Source: Schizochytrium sp. CCTCC M209059
Lineage: Eukaryota; Sar; Bigyra; Thraustochytrida; Thraustochytriidae
Assembly (NCBI GenBank): GCA_000818945.1
Contig: KN805412.1
Coordinates: 193,091 to 257,090, forward strand
DNA length: 64,000 nucleotides
Direction of reading: 5' to 3'
The notes under the pieces are model-generated. The model saw only the letters and a program-made list of their open reading frames with translations. It had not been told where the DNA came from and did not search any database. Shown in pieces: positions 1 to 9,580 of the stretch (within the stretch, counting starts at the first letter, position 1; the number at the start of each line of letters is the position of its first letter). A program made the position numbers and the translations under genes.

Positions 1-33
1 CGGCAGCGGCGGCGGCAGCAGCGGCGGCAGGAG

Positions 34-3000
34 ATGGAGGAGCGCGCGGCGGCCCCGGGCGTCGCGGGGGGAGGAGCCCCGAGCGCGGCGGCGACGACGA
101 CGACGACCACGGCGACGAGGACGACGAGGAGGACGGCCAGGGCCGGGCCGGAGGAGCTGGACGGCGAGGAAAAGGCGGACAAGGCGACGCCGCGCGCCAA
201 GGAGATCGGGAACGAGGAGAAGGTGGCGGCGGTACGGGTCGATATGATGGAGGAGGAGGAGGAGGAAGAGGCGACAGGCACGACGGACGCCGACAGCGCG
301 AGCACGCCGTCGACGCCGATTCGCGTGGCCACGCCGCCGACGCCGCCAGGAATGATGGCCATGTCGCCGCCGAGCCCTCGAGGACCCCGCCGGGACGTCT
401 TCTCTCAAGGCCCGGGCCCCACGAAAGCAGAGAGGATCATGCTCCGGCAAGGGTCCGCACGCAAGACTCGAGTCGTCGACGTCATGCACGAGGCGTGGAA
501 AACCCGCGCCTCGCGCGAAAACGCCTCCCCGACGCTCGAAGAATCCATCTCTTGGTGGCGCCGCATCGCCGCTCTCCTGACCAGCGACCTGTGGTTCGCA
601 CTCGGACGCTACAAGGGCGGAGGCCTCTTGGGCCCACCGCTCTCCATCCAGCAAATGTACAATGCCAAAGTAGAAATCGAACCGACACAAAGCCCCTCGG
701 AAGGCTTCGAGAGCAGCTGCGGGCGCGCTGGTGACGAGGAAGAGCTCGACTCGAGTCTGCAGCTCATCAGCAAACGCATGAAAGAGATCCTCAGCCGCAT
801 CGAGGGCCGCTGCCGTATGTCTGCGGTCCGTTTTCTCGGCTGGATCCTCGGCAAGCTTTGGAAAGCCATCTTTTCCGCCATCGAAGTCGACCTTGAGGGT
901 GTAAGTCGCGCGCGCGAAGGCCTCGAACGCGCAGCGCGCTCGGGAAGCGCAGTCATGCTCTTGCCAACGCATCGCAGCCACATTGATTACCTCCTCATGT
1001 CTTACTTGCACTTTGGCTTCAACTTTGCCGTGCCGCACATCGCATCGGGCGACAACCTCAACATTCCCGTCATCGGACCTCTTTTCTCATACTCTGGCGC
1101 CTTCTTTCTGCGACGATCGTTTCGCGGTGACAACCTCTACAAAAAGGTCCTTTACGGCTACCTGCTGCGCAAATTGCGCGAAGGCGCCCCCGTCGAGGTC
1201 TTCATCGAGGGCGGACGTAGCCGCACGGGAATGATTAGCGAGCCCAAGCTGGGAATGATCCTTATGGCCGTCCGCTTCGTTCGCGAAGGCTCGGTTCAAG
1301 ATGTCACGCTCTTGCCCAGCAGCATCGACTACGAGCGAACGCTCGAAACCGAGGGTCACGTGGCGCAGCAGCTGGGCTCCAAAAAGAAAAAGGAGTCTCT
1401 CTTTGGCACCATCCGCTCCGGCCTTGGCATCCTTTTCGGCGCGTCCAACTATGGCCAGGCCTACGTAAACTTTGCAGACGGCATCTCTGTGCGCAAGGTC
1501 ATCGACGAAGTCGAGGCTGCGCACGGCGGTGAACAGGACGTCTGCTATGTCCCCGAGGAAGTCTACGTCAAGGCTGTCGCCCGCCATGTGATCCTCGGTC
1601 AAAGGCGCGTCAGTTATCTTACCCCGGTTGCTTTCGTGGCCGCTGCGCTCCTTGGATCTCCCGAACACGAGAGCAACGAAGAACCTATGAGCAAGGGGAG
1701 CGCTAGCAGTCACATGTCTTCTTTCGCAGATGTCGACATCCTCGCGCACCCCGAGACCGGCCTGCTGCGACGCATGGCGTTTTTATTTCGCCTTGCTCGT
1801 GCCTCCGGTGCCTGCTTGCCGCCCAACTTGGATCTCGAAGATGACGATAATGCCATTGCAGTCATTGAACGCGCTCAGGAGGTGCTGCGTCCGTTTCTCG
1901 CACCCGTTTCCACTCATAACGAGCAAGTGCCCAAGACCGTCTCAAGCGTTAAATATGCTGCTGCTCGTGGTGACCACAGCGAGGAAGAAGAAGTCAAGCT
2001 ACTGCAAGGGGATGAAGCGAACGGGGAAGAAGAAGAAAAAGAAGAATTTAAGATTGATGTCAAAGAGGATAAACGCGCTTTGCAAGGCTCGTCTCCTTCG
2101 TCGTCGTCTTCTTCTCTTCCCTTTCAATCAGCGAGCAAACTTGAGGACGAAGCAGCGCGGCGACTTCGCCTGCGCTACTCATGTGGCCAGCTGCTCCCCA
2201 AACTTGCGCCAGCCTGCGTTGTCGCAACCGCTCTCCAAGTCAAGACGAGCAACATTTCACGGGGAGCGCCCGTAAGGGTAGAGAGCGTGCTGCGTGGTGC
2301 CTCTTTTGTGGCTGATCTTGTACGCAACAACGTACCTGGCGCAGATCTGGATCCCGCTGCTCTCCGCATGGCGCTTTCGGACTTGGCAGAAGCAAGTGTG
2401 CTTCGCATCGTTGCTGAGCATGAAGACGGAAGTCCTGCACAGGTCGCCGTGTCCACGGACGCGGCCTCAGAAGACCATTTGCGCATGCTTCGCGTCCTTC
2501 TTGCGCCCGCAGTGAGCTCCTGTTGCGCAGTTCTCAATGCCATCATTTCGTTAATGCACAAAGGCACCTTTTCTCGTGAGGAAGTCATTGAAATTGCGCG
2601 TCAGAGCATTCTCCGCCAAGCGCGGGGAGAGGTCACAGACTGGGCGCGCCGCCATGCTTCGCACGAGGATGGCGTCCATTCACTCGGTCCTGTGGTCGCT
2701 GCGGTCGAGGCCCTGTCGAACGTCGAGCTGCGCGCTGCCGTCAAGACAATTCAGTCCATGGGCATTATTGCGCCGCCTTTAGCTAACGGGTCTATGGGTC
2801 TGGGTGGCTTTGGGTCGGCGTCGCAGGCTTCTCTGATGTCGTTCTCGTCGTCGCGATCATTCTCCTCGCTTAATAGCAGCGACGAGAAACGATCAGCTTC
2901 AAGTTCAGCAAATGGCGCCGACGCACCGGCGCCAGTTGAGCCAAGTGCGCAGAATCAGCTCGAAGTGTGCGCCGCGTTTTGCAAACGTGATGGGATGGAG

Positions 3001-3222
3001 CTCTTGGAGAAGCTCTCATCTTTTCAGCGGTACCTCTATCGAGAGACGCCTCCTCACGAGGATTGGGAGGCTGTCCTCGCCCAGGCTTCCAACAGTCAGC
3101 AGCAGAGCGCAGGCGCGGGGGGATCGTGGCTGTCTTGGTCTCGTCTCAGCGCATTGGTACTCTCTGCAGCCGTTCTCGCGCCTATGCTTGCGTCGCGAGC
3201 GCGTCGCAGCAAAGTAATGTGA
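34..3222 (+). CDS. Glycerol-3-phosphate / DHAP acyltransferase-like protein (PlsB/GNPAT superfamily)
   Basis: Acyl-CoA-dependent acylation of glycerol-3-phosphate or dihydroxyacetone phosphate is expected, the entry step of glycerolipid or ether-lipid synthesis. The four LPLAT blocks are visible: HRSHID at residues 313-318 (catalytic H-x4-D), GAFFLRRSF, FIEGGRSRTG around 390-399 and LLPSSIDYE. At 1062 residues it is longer than most GNPAT proteins, owing to a low-complexity Ala/Thr/Glu-rich N-terminus and acidic or Ser-rich linkers near 640-700 and 950. A hydrophobic segment followed by RARRSK lies at the extreme C-terminus and could be a tail anchor; the last residues SKVM are not a standard PTS1. 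The open frame has no stop back to base 1, so a start outside the window is possible. PlsB versus GNPAT substrate cannot be decided from sequence alone. Confidence 0.88.
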   Translation: MEERAAAPGVAGGGAPSAAATTTTTTATRTTRRTARAGPEELDGEEKADKATPRAKEIGNEEKVAAVRVDMMEEEEEEEATGTTDADSASTPSTPIRVATPPTPPGMMAMSPPSPRGPRRDVFSQGPGPTKAERIMLRQGSARKTRVVDVMHEAWKTRASRENASPTLEESISWWRRIAALLTSDLWFALGRYKGGGLLGPPLSIQQMYNAKVEIEPTQSPSEGFESSCGRAGDEEELDSSLQLISKRMKEILSRIEGRCRMSAVRFLGWILGKLWKAIFSAIEVDLEGVSRAREGLERAARSGSAVMLLPTHRSHIDYLLMSYLHFGFNFAVPHIASGDNLNIPVIGPLFSYSGAFFLRRSFRGDNLYKKVLYGYLLRKLREGAPVEVFIEGGRSRTGMISEPKLGMILMAVRFVREGSVQDVTLLPSSIDYERTLETEGHVAQQLGSKKKKESLFGTIRSGLGILFGASNYGQAYVNFADGISVRKVIDEVEAAHGGEQDVCYVPEEVYVKAVARHVILGQRRVSYLTPVAFVAAALLGSPEHESNEEPMSKGSASSHMSSFADVDILAHPETGLLRRMAFLFRLARASGACLPPNLDLEDDDNAIAVIERAQEVLRPFLAPVSTHNEQVPKTVSSVKYAAARGDHSEEEEVKLLQGDEANGEEEEKEEFKIDVKEDKRALQGSSPSSSSSSLPFQSASKLEDEAARRLRLRYSCGQLLPKLAPACVVATALQVKTSNISRGAPVRVESVLRGASFVADLVRNNVPGADLDPAALRMALSDLAEASVLRIVAEHEDGSPAQVAVSTDAASEDHLRMLRVLLAPAVSSCCAVLNAIISLMHKGTFSREEVIEIARQSILRQARGEVTDWARRHASHEDGVHSLGPVVAAVEALSNVELRAAVKTIQSMGIIAPPLANGSMGLGGFGSASQASLMSFSSSRSFSSLNSSDEKRSASSSANGADAPAPVEPSAQNQLEVCAAFCKRDGMELLEKLSSFQRYLYRETPPHEDWEAVLAQASNSQQQSAGAGGSWLSWSRLSALVLSAAVLAPMLASRARRSKVM

Positions 3223-3700
3223 GGTGAATGTGGGCTTTGCGTGTTTTGCATCGTTACAGACGCGAAAATGAAAAAGAGAGATACAGACTGGCCCGTGTTT
3301 TGGTATTTCTCGCATTGTTCTCGTCAGCACCATTATCATCTTCATCATTGTCGCAGGGAATATCTGGTTAATAGAAAAATAGGGGATTTAGTTGCTATTC
3401 CACGAAAAAAAAATTGACTAACCCTTTTGTGAGTTGAAGCTTTCACGCTTGCACTCCCGCTTCAAGCATGCGTTGCCGCTGCTAAGAACTCCTTCCGTCG
3501 CAGGCACAACCTTCTCATTCTTTTTAAAAACTAACTTACTTCACCAAAAAATGGCCGCCTCACCCGCTCGCCGTCTCTCGCAGCTTGGAAAATTTCCTTT
3601 ACTGCTCCAGCATTTGCGACTGCACGATCATCTTTGATATTGTTGCATCCACACTCAAGAGCATTTGGTTCAAAAATCTCGCATATTCTTTATATCTTGG
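3223..3700. other. Convergent intergenic spacer, mostly a decayed duplicate
   Basis: This is the 3'-3' spacer between the acyltransferase and the repeat-protein gene. Its right half (about 3417-3700) is a decayed copy of the 3' end of the neighbouring minus-strand gene, described separately. The left half shows no gene. Confidence 0.7.
3417..3700 (-). pseudogene. Decayed tandem copy of the 3' end of the adjacent gene
   Basis: The block aligns, with indels, to about 3700-3945, the last coding bases and stop region of the repeat-protein gene. Shared stretches include AAGCTTTCAC followed by TCAAGCATGCGT, then GGCCGCCTC.CCCGC, AGCTTGG.A..TTCC.TTTAC and TGGTTCAA. The two copies abut head-to-tail. 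Identity looks like roughly 70 percent by eye. The copy has stops and frameshifts and cannot encode the parental C-terminus. Confidence 0.75.
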
Positions 3701-4894
3701 CTAACTCATGTTTGAACTAAAGCTTTCACTCTTGCGCTCCGCGTCAAGCATGCGTCGTCGCTGCTTGGGGGTCATTTCGTCGCCCAGTACCTTATTAGCC
3801 TTTTCGGGAAGAAAGGCCGCCTCGCCCGCCATCTCAAGTAGCTTGGGATTTCCCTTTACTTCCGACGGAACAATAATCATAGATCCCGTGGCATCCTTGC
3901 TCAGCACCTGGTTCAATTTATCTGCAGATTCTTTTTGGCGATCCTTTTCTGCTTTGGCCTCGGCCCGTTTCATTGCCTGGATCTGATCGGCGTGCATCTC
4001 GGAGCCGCGACGCTCCATGATTTTCTTGGGCAGCAACTTTTCATCTCCCGTAAGTTGGATTGTCTTCTTCGATATCGTCGTGTCCTTGGTCACCTGATTG
4101 CGTACGTTTTCCATGAGCTTTTCATCGCTCGAGCCGCCGAGTTTCTCAAAGGCCTTGGTGCTCACACGATGTTTTAGGCTCAAGTCCGCGAGCCGAGGGT
4201 CGTCCTCCGGATTCAGGTCAAGAATGCGCTCAATTTCTGCGCGCTTAGCATCGGCTCGCTCTCGCGCCTCCTTTTCCTCGGCGCGAATCATGGCAAGCCG
4301 CTGTGATCGAGTCATGTCCTCGTCGCCGAGTCGTTTGGCGGCCTTTTCAGGCATGATAAAAGCACATCCAAGCTTTCCCAGAACTTTGGGCGTAATTTTC
4401 GTGCCGTCAGCGACGTACTTGCGCGCTCCAGCATCAAGGCTTTCGTCTCCGAGCAGTCCGAGGGCTTTCGTGTTGACCTTGACTTTCATGTTCAAAAGTC
4501 TGGGTTGATCTTCGATCACAATTTCCATGAGCTTTCTCTGGACGTCCTTGCCCGTGTACAGCTTCCGCCGCTCGGCCCCAAGCGGGGGTGGAGCGGAGAT
4601 TGGTTCTCGGGGGCTTTCCTCGCCGGTTTCTTCGATCATAGCGTTCGCCGTCTCAGCGTACGAGCCGCCTACTGCATAGTCTGCCTCATCCTCGGTAAAC
4701 TCATCGTCATGAATATATTCGATATTATTTTCGGTAGCCTCTTTGTCATGAGCAGAAGCTTTAACGAGCTCGTCGACCTTTTTCGTGTATTCGGCAGAGA
4801 GATGGTCGTAGAGCTCCTGGATCTCCTTCTTGGAGAGCGACGGGCGATCAGGATTAACACACGCCTCCTCAAAGGTGCTCGCGCCACTGCCCAT
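3701..4894 (-). CDS. Putative N-myristoylated protein with three degenerate GDEMT repeats
   Basis: I do not recognise this family. From the first ATG (4894) the protein has 397 residues and begins MGSGAST, a good N-myristoylation signal (Gly2, Ser6). The open frame extends upstream to a GTG at 5032 and would add a basic plus hydrophobic stretch resembling a signal anchor, but no ATG supports it. The body is highly charged and helical. A unit of the form PEKA.K.LGDEMT..QR..M..AE.K recurs three times, near residues 178-205, 290-315 and 361-390, with shorter STKAFEKLGG or NTKALGLLGDES variants between. It shares a divergent promoter with TTLL9. A membrane-attached scaffold is a guess only. Confidence 0.75.
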   Translation of the reverse strand: MGSGASTFEEACVNPDRPSLSKKEIQELYDHLSAEYTKKVDELVKASAHDKEATENNIEYIHDDEFTEDEADYAVGGSYAETANAMIEETGEESPREPISAPPPLGAERRKLYTGKDVQRKLMEIVIEDQPRLLNMKVKVNTKALGLLGDESLDAGARKYVADGTKITPKVLGKLGCAFIMPEKAAKRLGDEDMTRSQRLAMIRAEEKEARERADAKRAEIERILDLNPEDDPRLADLSLKHRVSTKAFEKLGGSSDEKLMENVRNQVTKDTTISKKTIQLTGDEKLLPKKIMERRGSEMHADQIQAMKRAEAKAEKDRQKESADKLNQVLSKDATGSMIIVPSEVKGNPKLLEMAGEAAFLPEKANKVLGDEMTPKQRRRMLDAERKSESFSSNMS

Positions 4895-5729
4895 GGTTGC
4901 GATCGCCGCGAGCAAGAAAAGAATTCCCTGCGCGTAGTTGTGTCTCCGCGATCCGCGTGCCACTCGTCGTCTACGGTCGCGCTCCGAGCGAGCGCTCCTG
5001 CCCTCTCCCGACGCGCCTCGCGCGGCGCTCACTCGGGTCTGCCGCGGAGCGTCCGCACCAGAGTCCGCTTCTGCTTCTTCTCTAGTTTACCAAAAACCTA
5101 AACCTCGCAGGCACATCAAGCAGACGGCCACGACTCTCCTTCCTCTCCATCAAAGTCGTGCATTGAGTGGGCACACTCCCCCACTCTTTCCCTCGTGTCC
5201 GCGCCCGACTATACCGGTGTGGGGTTCTTCCCGCGACGCCGTGGATTCGTTTTAGTACACACCTTCACCCACAGTATATAGCGCATTATGTGTGTCCTTT
5301 GCAAAGTACAAGGCGGGTGGAGACGGCGACGACTCGACGAGCTCCCCGGTTGACGCCATCTTCGCGGCGGGCCGTCTGGGCCCTGGCGTTGGCTTTCCCT
5401 TCCTTCTTTCTTCAGCCTGCCTGGTTTTCGCAGGACACGATACGCTATTTGTCCATCTATCTAGTAGCAAGTCTGAGGGACGGCGGCGCCACTCTCTCTG
5501 TCAAGGACTTCGAGTCTGAGGATACGCGCAACGGATCAAAAGTAGAGAATGCAAGAGTTTCGCGCCAAGATGCAAAGGGATCATAAAGGAAAGGGAGGGC
5601 GGTTGGCGACAGGCAGCAAACAGACTCTGTCCTAGCGACGACGCTGGCACAGTGCGTGGGCAAGGAGGGAGAGAGGAGAGAGAGAGAGAGAGAGAAAAGG
5701 TCGTGGCCTTCAAGAGCGCGAGCAAGAAA
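4895..5729. promoter_or_regulatory. Divergent promoter interval with a (GA)n tract
   Basis: This interval separates two divergent ATGs. It contains a GA-rich run (about 5670-5698) just upstream of the TTLL9 start. Open frames here are short and unlike any protein I know. No individual promoter element can be supported. Confidence 0.5.
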
Positions 5730-7094
5730 ATGCAGGGCGATCAGGAGCAACACCCAAGAGTAAGCTCCTCCTCCTCCTCTTCCTCTTCCTCGCAACAGCA
5801 TCATCAGCAGCAAAGACAAGACGGAAACGATGACGCCCGCGATGAGGGTCCCGTACGCTCAACGCGAGTCTCCAAAGGTTTTCACGCGCCTGCTCGAAGA
5901 GCACGCATTGATTCGCAGACAGTGGAGCCAAGCAATATACGGTTCCGCACGAACTTTAGAAATACCGTGTATCAGGTCATGGTGAAGCGCGGGTGGAAAG
6001 AAACGGACTCCGACATGGACTGGGACATTCACTGGTCTGATCGCGACTGGATCATCGATCACTTTGACAACGCTCACTTTGAAACATGGCAACGCGTGAA
6101 TCACTATCGCAATGATCGAGAGTTGTGCCGCAAGGATCTTCTCATCAAAAATCTCAAACGTCAAAAGCGCCAGCTCGAACGAGACGGAAGCGCGGAGGCA
6201 GACGCGTACGAGTTCTTCCCCGACACCTTTGTACTTCCTCGCGAGTATGCCATCTTCGTGGAAACATTTAAGAAAGCGGGCGCCACGACAGCGACCTGGA
6301 TCATGAAACCGATCGGCAAATCGCAGGGCCGTGGCATCTTCCTCTTTCGAAATTTGAACGATATTCGCAAGTGGAAATCTGAGACGCGCTGGAAGGCTGA
6401 CAATGCCGACGTCGAGTCGTACATTGTCCAACGCTACATTTGCAATCCTTACCTCGTGGGTGGTAAAAAGTTTGACTTGAGAATCTATGCGCTCGTCACC
6501 TCGTTCACGCCTCTCAAGGTTTATTTGCATCGGAGCGGTTTTGCTCGCTTCAGCAACTCGCGGTACTCGTCACTTGCGAGTGACATGGCCAATCAATATG
6601 TGCATTTGACCAACGTAGCTGTGCAAAAATCGGCAGACAACTACAACAAGGCCACTGGAGGCAAGTGGGGACTTCGCGACCTGAAGCTGTACCTCATGTC
6701 CCGGCACGGCGTTGAACGCACGAATCAGGTTTTTGCGGACATTGAAGACATTGTGCTTCGCAGTTTGCAGAGCGTGCAAAAAGTGATGATTCATGACAAG
6801 CACTGCTTTGAGCTCTACGGGTACGACATTATGATCGACGACCAGCTCAAGCCTTGGCTCATCGAGGTCAATGCGTCGCCATCGCTTGCGGCAAACACGG
6901 ACGAAGACTTTAGTTTAAAGTTTCGTTTGCTCAACGACATGTTCGACATCGTGGACATGGAGGGTCGCCGTACAGGTGAAGAGACGCGGGTTGGCGGCTT
7001 TGATCTCATGTTTGACGCCGCTAACGAGGGTCGTGGTCGCAAACGTCGCGTTGAAGCGGGCTACGTGTCCACTCTCGGAAGTGAGACGCCGTAA
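5730..7094 (+). CDS. TTLL9: Tubulin polyglutamylase, TTLL9-like
   Basis: An ATP-dependent ligase expected to add glutamate chains to tubulin tails, mainly on axonemes. The 454-residue protein is nearly all TTL domain. Visible motifs are MKPIGKSQGRGIF (residues 192-204, ATP-binding lysine), KFDLRIY (247-253), HLTN, LYGYDIMID and EVNASPSL (379-386, metal-binding E/N). The run DIMIDDQLKPWLIEVNASPS and the VDMEGRRTGEE ending are typical of TTLL9. The upstream frame opens at a GTG (5652) inside a GA repeat, so I use ATG 5730, which has A at -3. A Ser/Gln/His-rich tract follows the start. Only 187 bp separate the stop from the next gene. Its presence implies a ciliated life stage. Confidence 0.92.
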   Translation: MQGDQEQHPRVSSSSSSSSSSQQHHQQQRQDGNDDARDEGPVRSTRVSKGFHAPARRARIDSQTVEPSNIRFRTNFRNTVYQVMVKRGWKETDSDMDWDIHWSDRDWIIDHFDNAHFETWQRVNHYRNDRELCRKDLLIKNLKRQKRQLERDGSAEADAYEFFPDTFVLPREYAIFVETFKKAGATTATWIMKPIGKSQGRGIFLFRNLNDIRKWKSETRWKADNADVESYIVQRYICNPYLVGGKKFDLRIYALVTSFTPLKVYLHRSGFARFSNSRYSSLASDMANQYVHLTNVAVQKSADNYNKATGGKWGLRDLKLYLMSRHGVERTNQVFADIEDIVLRSLQSVQKVMIHDKHCFELYGYDIMIDDQLKPWLIEVNASPSLAANTDEDFSLKFRLLNDMFDIVDMEGRRTGEETRVGGFDLMFDAANEGRGRKRRVEAGYVSTLGSETP

Positions 7095-7281
7095 ACAAGA
7101 GCAAAAACGAAAGGGACTATCGGCTGTGAACAAAGCGCGCAACCTGCCACTCAGATTCTCGCTCAGCCTGAGCACCGCGACTTCAACCTTCAATCGGCAA
7201 GGAAAAGGTGGTGTTGAGTGACCCAACCTAACTAAAGCCATGTGAGGTGTGCGTGCGCATCCAAACCAAAGACCGGACAGG

Positions 7282-8934
7282 ATGACCTCAGCACGCGACG
7301 CGTGGACGCTCGCCCTCGCCGCGCACGGCGCACGCTTTGTAGGCGTGCACGATGGCAAAGGCGTAGGAGACAAGACCAAGACGCCTGCAAACGAGGACCA
7401 CGAGGGCAACGTCCAGGCCGAGGACTTTAACCATGTGACCAGCTCATCTCAGGAAGCACCACGGCCGCGGCTGAGCCTTGAGCGGCGCGCGGCGCTGGCC
7501 TGGGCGCGACTTTGGCTCGGGATTCGGAAAGTTCAGGCTTTGCCTCGAGTGTTGTTCACGGCGCTGAGGCCGTATTGGCTTGCCGGAGCATCCGTGATCG
7601 TCTTGGGTACTCTTGTACGGCGCTGGCGAAAGATTCTCGAGGGACGAAGCCGCTGGCACGCCCTGCAATGGGTTGTGTTGCTTGATATGACAATTTTCAA
7701 TGAGCTGCGGTGGATTGCGGCAGACCCCGTGCACCGACTTGATTGGCTTGGTCATGGTGCAAATCAGACGCAGCCCGGGTTGTATCGTGCCAAGAATTTT
7801 GGTGGCAGCTCTGCGCAACGGCGCATGGCGAAAATACTGTATCATTGCGAGAGTTTTGCTGCTTACCTAGGCTATCGTGCGCCCAGCTGGATGCTTCAGG
7901 GCGACTTGCGCACTGTGATCCCGACCATCTCATACAGACCGAAACCTTTGATTTACACTCGCTTTAGCTTCGTGTCTCGACATTCGTCCGATGATCCGCA
8001 TCGGGTGACGCTTGACATGGCTTTCCCTGATCCTGAGCGGAGTTTTCCGATCCAAGACGAAGGCGACGTGAATGGCAATGAGGACTCCCGGCCCGTGGTG
8101 CTTCTTATGGCAGGCGTCGGAGGCGACTCGAATGCACCTTATATGCGCGATCTTGTCGCTGCATGCACGTCGCGTGGATGGACTGCATGCGTACTCTTGG
8201 CACGTGGCCTCGGGAGCTCTCTGGATGTCCCTTCCGTTGGGCAGTTGTTCAATCCAGCCGACACCGGTGACGTGCTGGACACGATGGCGCTTTTGCACAA
8301 AGTGGAACCGCAACGTCCCATCTTGCTCGCAGGCATCTCCATGGGTGCCATCGCGTTGTGCAATGTGCTGGGTCGCCATGCAGACGAAATACCCGCATCG
8401 GTGGCGGGCTGCGTCGCTGTGAGCGGCGGCTTCAAGTGCGACATGCTGCACTGGGCGCGCTACGAAGCAGTATACCAGCCACTTATCGTGTCGGAAATTC
8501 TGGGCGAAGTGGTGGCCCGATATGGGCATGATTTTGAAGTCGCAGGGCTGAATCTGGGCACTGTCGTTGCAAGCCGTACATACACAGACCTCTTTACCAA
8601 CTTTTTCTCAGTCTTGCCGCCTCCCGCCCGGGCGCTCGAGGCAGCAGCTTTTACAGGTTGGAAGGCCGCTCAAGAAGGCGTCGAGTATCGCCGCAACATT
8701 CGTGTGCCCCTGTTGCTCTTTGCCGCAAGCGATGATCCGCTGCACCATCCAGACTTGATTGGCGTCGAGACACGCGAGTATCGCTTTGACAATCCAAACG
8801 TGGCGTACCTGCTCACTCCCGAAGGTGGACATGTTGGTTGGCCGACAAGCGCCTGGCCGTCTGATTTTAACATCATCTGTGACGTGACGACCCAGTTTCT
8901 ACACGCGTCGCTCGACGCGAGAAAGGCGTGGTAA
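7282..8934 (+). CDS. ABHD1/3- or EMB8-like alpha/beta hydrolase, membrane-anchored
   Basis: A serine hydrolase of the ABHD1/2/3/15 (YheT-like) group; relatives act on phospholipids or acylglycerols. In the 550-residue protein a hydrophobic segment near residues 95-115 should anchor it to a membrane. The catalytic triad can be placed: Ser353 in GISMGA, an Asp at 484/485 in ASDDPLHHP and His517 in GGHVGW. The oxyanion region MAGVGGDSNAPYMRDL and the DTGDVLD helix match the family. The frame opens at a GTG (7249); the first ATG is 7282. Substrate is unknown. Confidence 0.85.
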   Translation: MTSARDAWTLALAAHGARFVGVHDGKGVGDKTKTPANEDHEGNVQAEDFNHVTSSSQEAPRPRLSLERRAALAWARLWLGIRKVQALPRVLFTALRPYWLAGASVIVLGTLVRRWRKILEGRSRWHALQWVVLLDMTIFNELRWIAADPVHRLDWLGHGANQTQPGLYRAKNFGGSSAQRRMAKILYHCESFAAYLGYRAPSWMLQGDLRTVIPTISYRPKPLIYTRFSFVSRHSSDDPHRVTLDMAFPDPERSFPIQDEGDVNGNEDSRPVVLLMAGVGGDSNAPYMRDLVAACTSRGWTACVLLARGLGSSLDVPSVGQLFNPADTGDVLDTMALLHKVEPQRPILLAGISMGAIALCNVLGRHADEIPASVAGCVAVSGGFKCDMLHWARYEAVYQPLIVSEILGEVVARYGHDFEVAGLNLGTVVASRTYTDLFTNFFSVLPPPARALEAAAFTGWKAAQEGVEYRRNIRVPLLLFAASDDPLHHPDLIGVETREYRFDNPNVAYLLTPEGGHVGWPTSAWPSDFNIICDVTTQFLHASLDARKAW

Positions 8935-9580
8935 GGCCGAACGATGATTGAATGAGTGTAGGAATGACGTAATCAACTTACTGTTATCAAGGTGCTTCAC
9001 GTGTCAGTGTGCAAGAGACATGTCGCTTTGTTCGTACGGGAAGTTTACAACCGTGGCCCAAGTCGACGATTGGCGAGCAAAGGCTTTCTTTCACCTGGCT
9101 TGCTTCCACCATAGAATACACTGCACTCACTATAAATAAGTGTTGTGCAAGGTGTGTGCGCGTCATGTTGATGACGCCAACGCAGCGAGCAAAACTTGAT
9201 GACGTTCGGAGAGGCGCTGGCTGGGCGTGCGTGGGTACGTGGGCTTGGGTGCGCACGCTTGCGGAGCTGAGCGGACGGGCAAGGGGGCAGCGGCGCGTCA
9301 AGAGGGCAGTCGTGGCGAGTCGTAGGTCGCAAAGGGCGTCCTTGGTCCTTGCTCATTGGAGCGACAGGCCGGGAGCGCCGTCGAGAAAGACCACCACCAC
9401 CACCACCACCGTCACCACCACCGCCGCCGCCACAGCCACAGCCAAAGCCAGAGCCGCAGCCAAAACCCCCGTCGGCGGTCGGAGAAGCAGAGCAACGTGC
9501 TACATTCGACGAGGAGGACCGCTAATCGTTGAGATAGAGTCGCAAGCCCAGATAGTTTGTCGCCGCACTAAGCACGCTCG
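8935..9580. other. Intergenic spacer with CAC-triplet repeat
   Basis: The spacer between two co-oriented genes holds an imperfect ACC/CAC/GCC triplet tract at about 9390-9450. A 211-residue open frame crossing it and overlapping the next start is low-complexity and I do not accept it. Nothing else is recognisable. Confidence 0.5.

Noticed and set aside
3016..3700. Separate small gene between the acyltransferase and the repeat protein
   Set aside because: The open frame at 3434-3637 is part of the decayed 3'-end duplicate and is in the wrong frame and strand.
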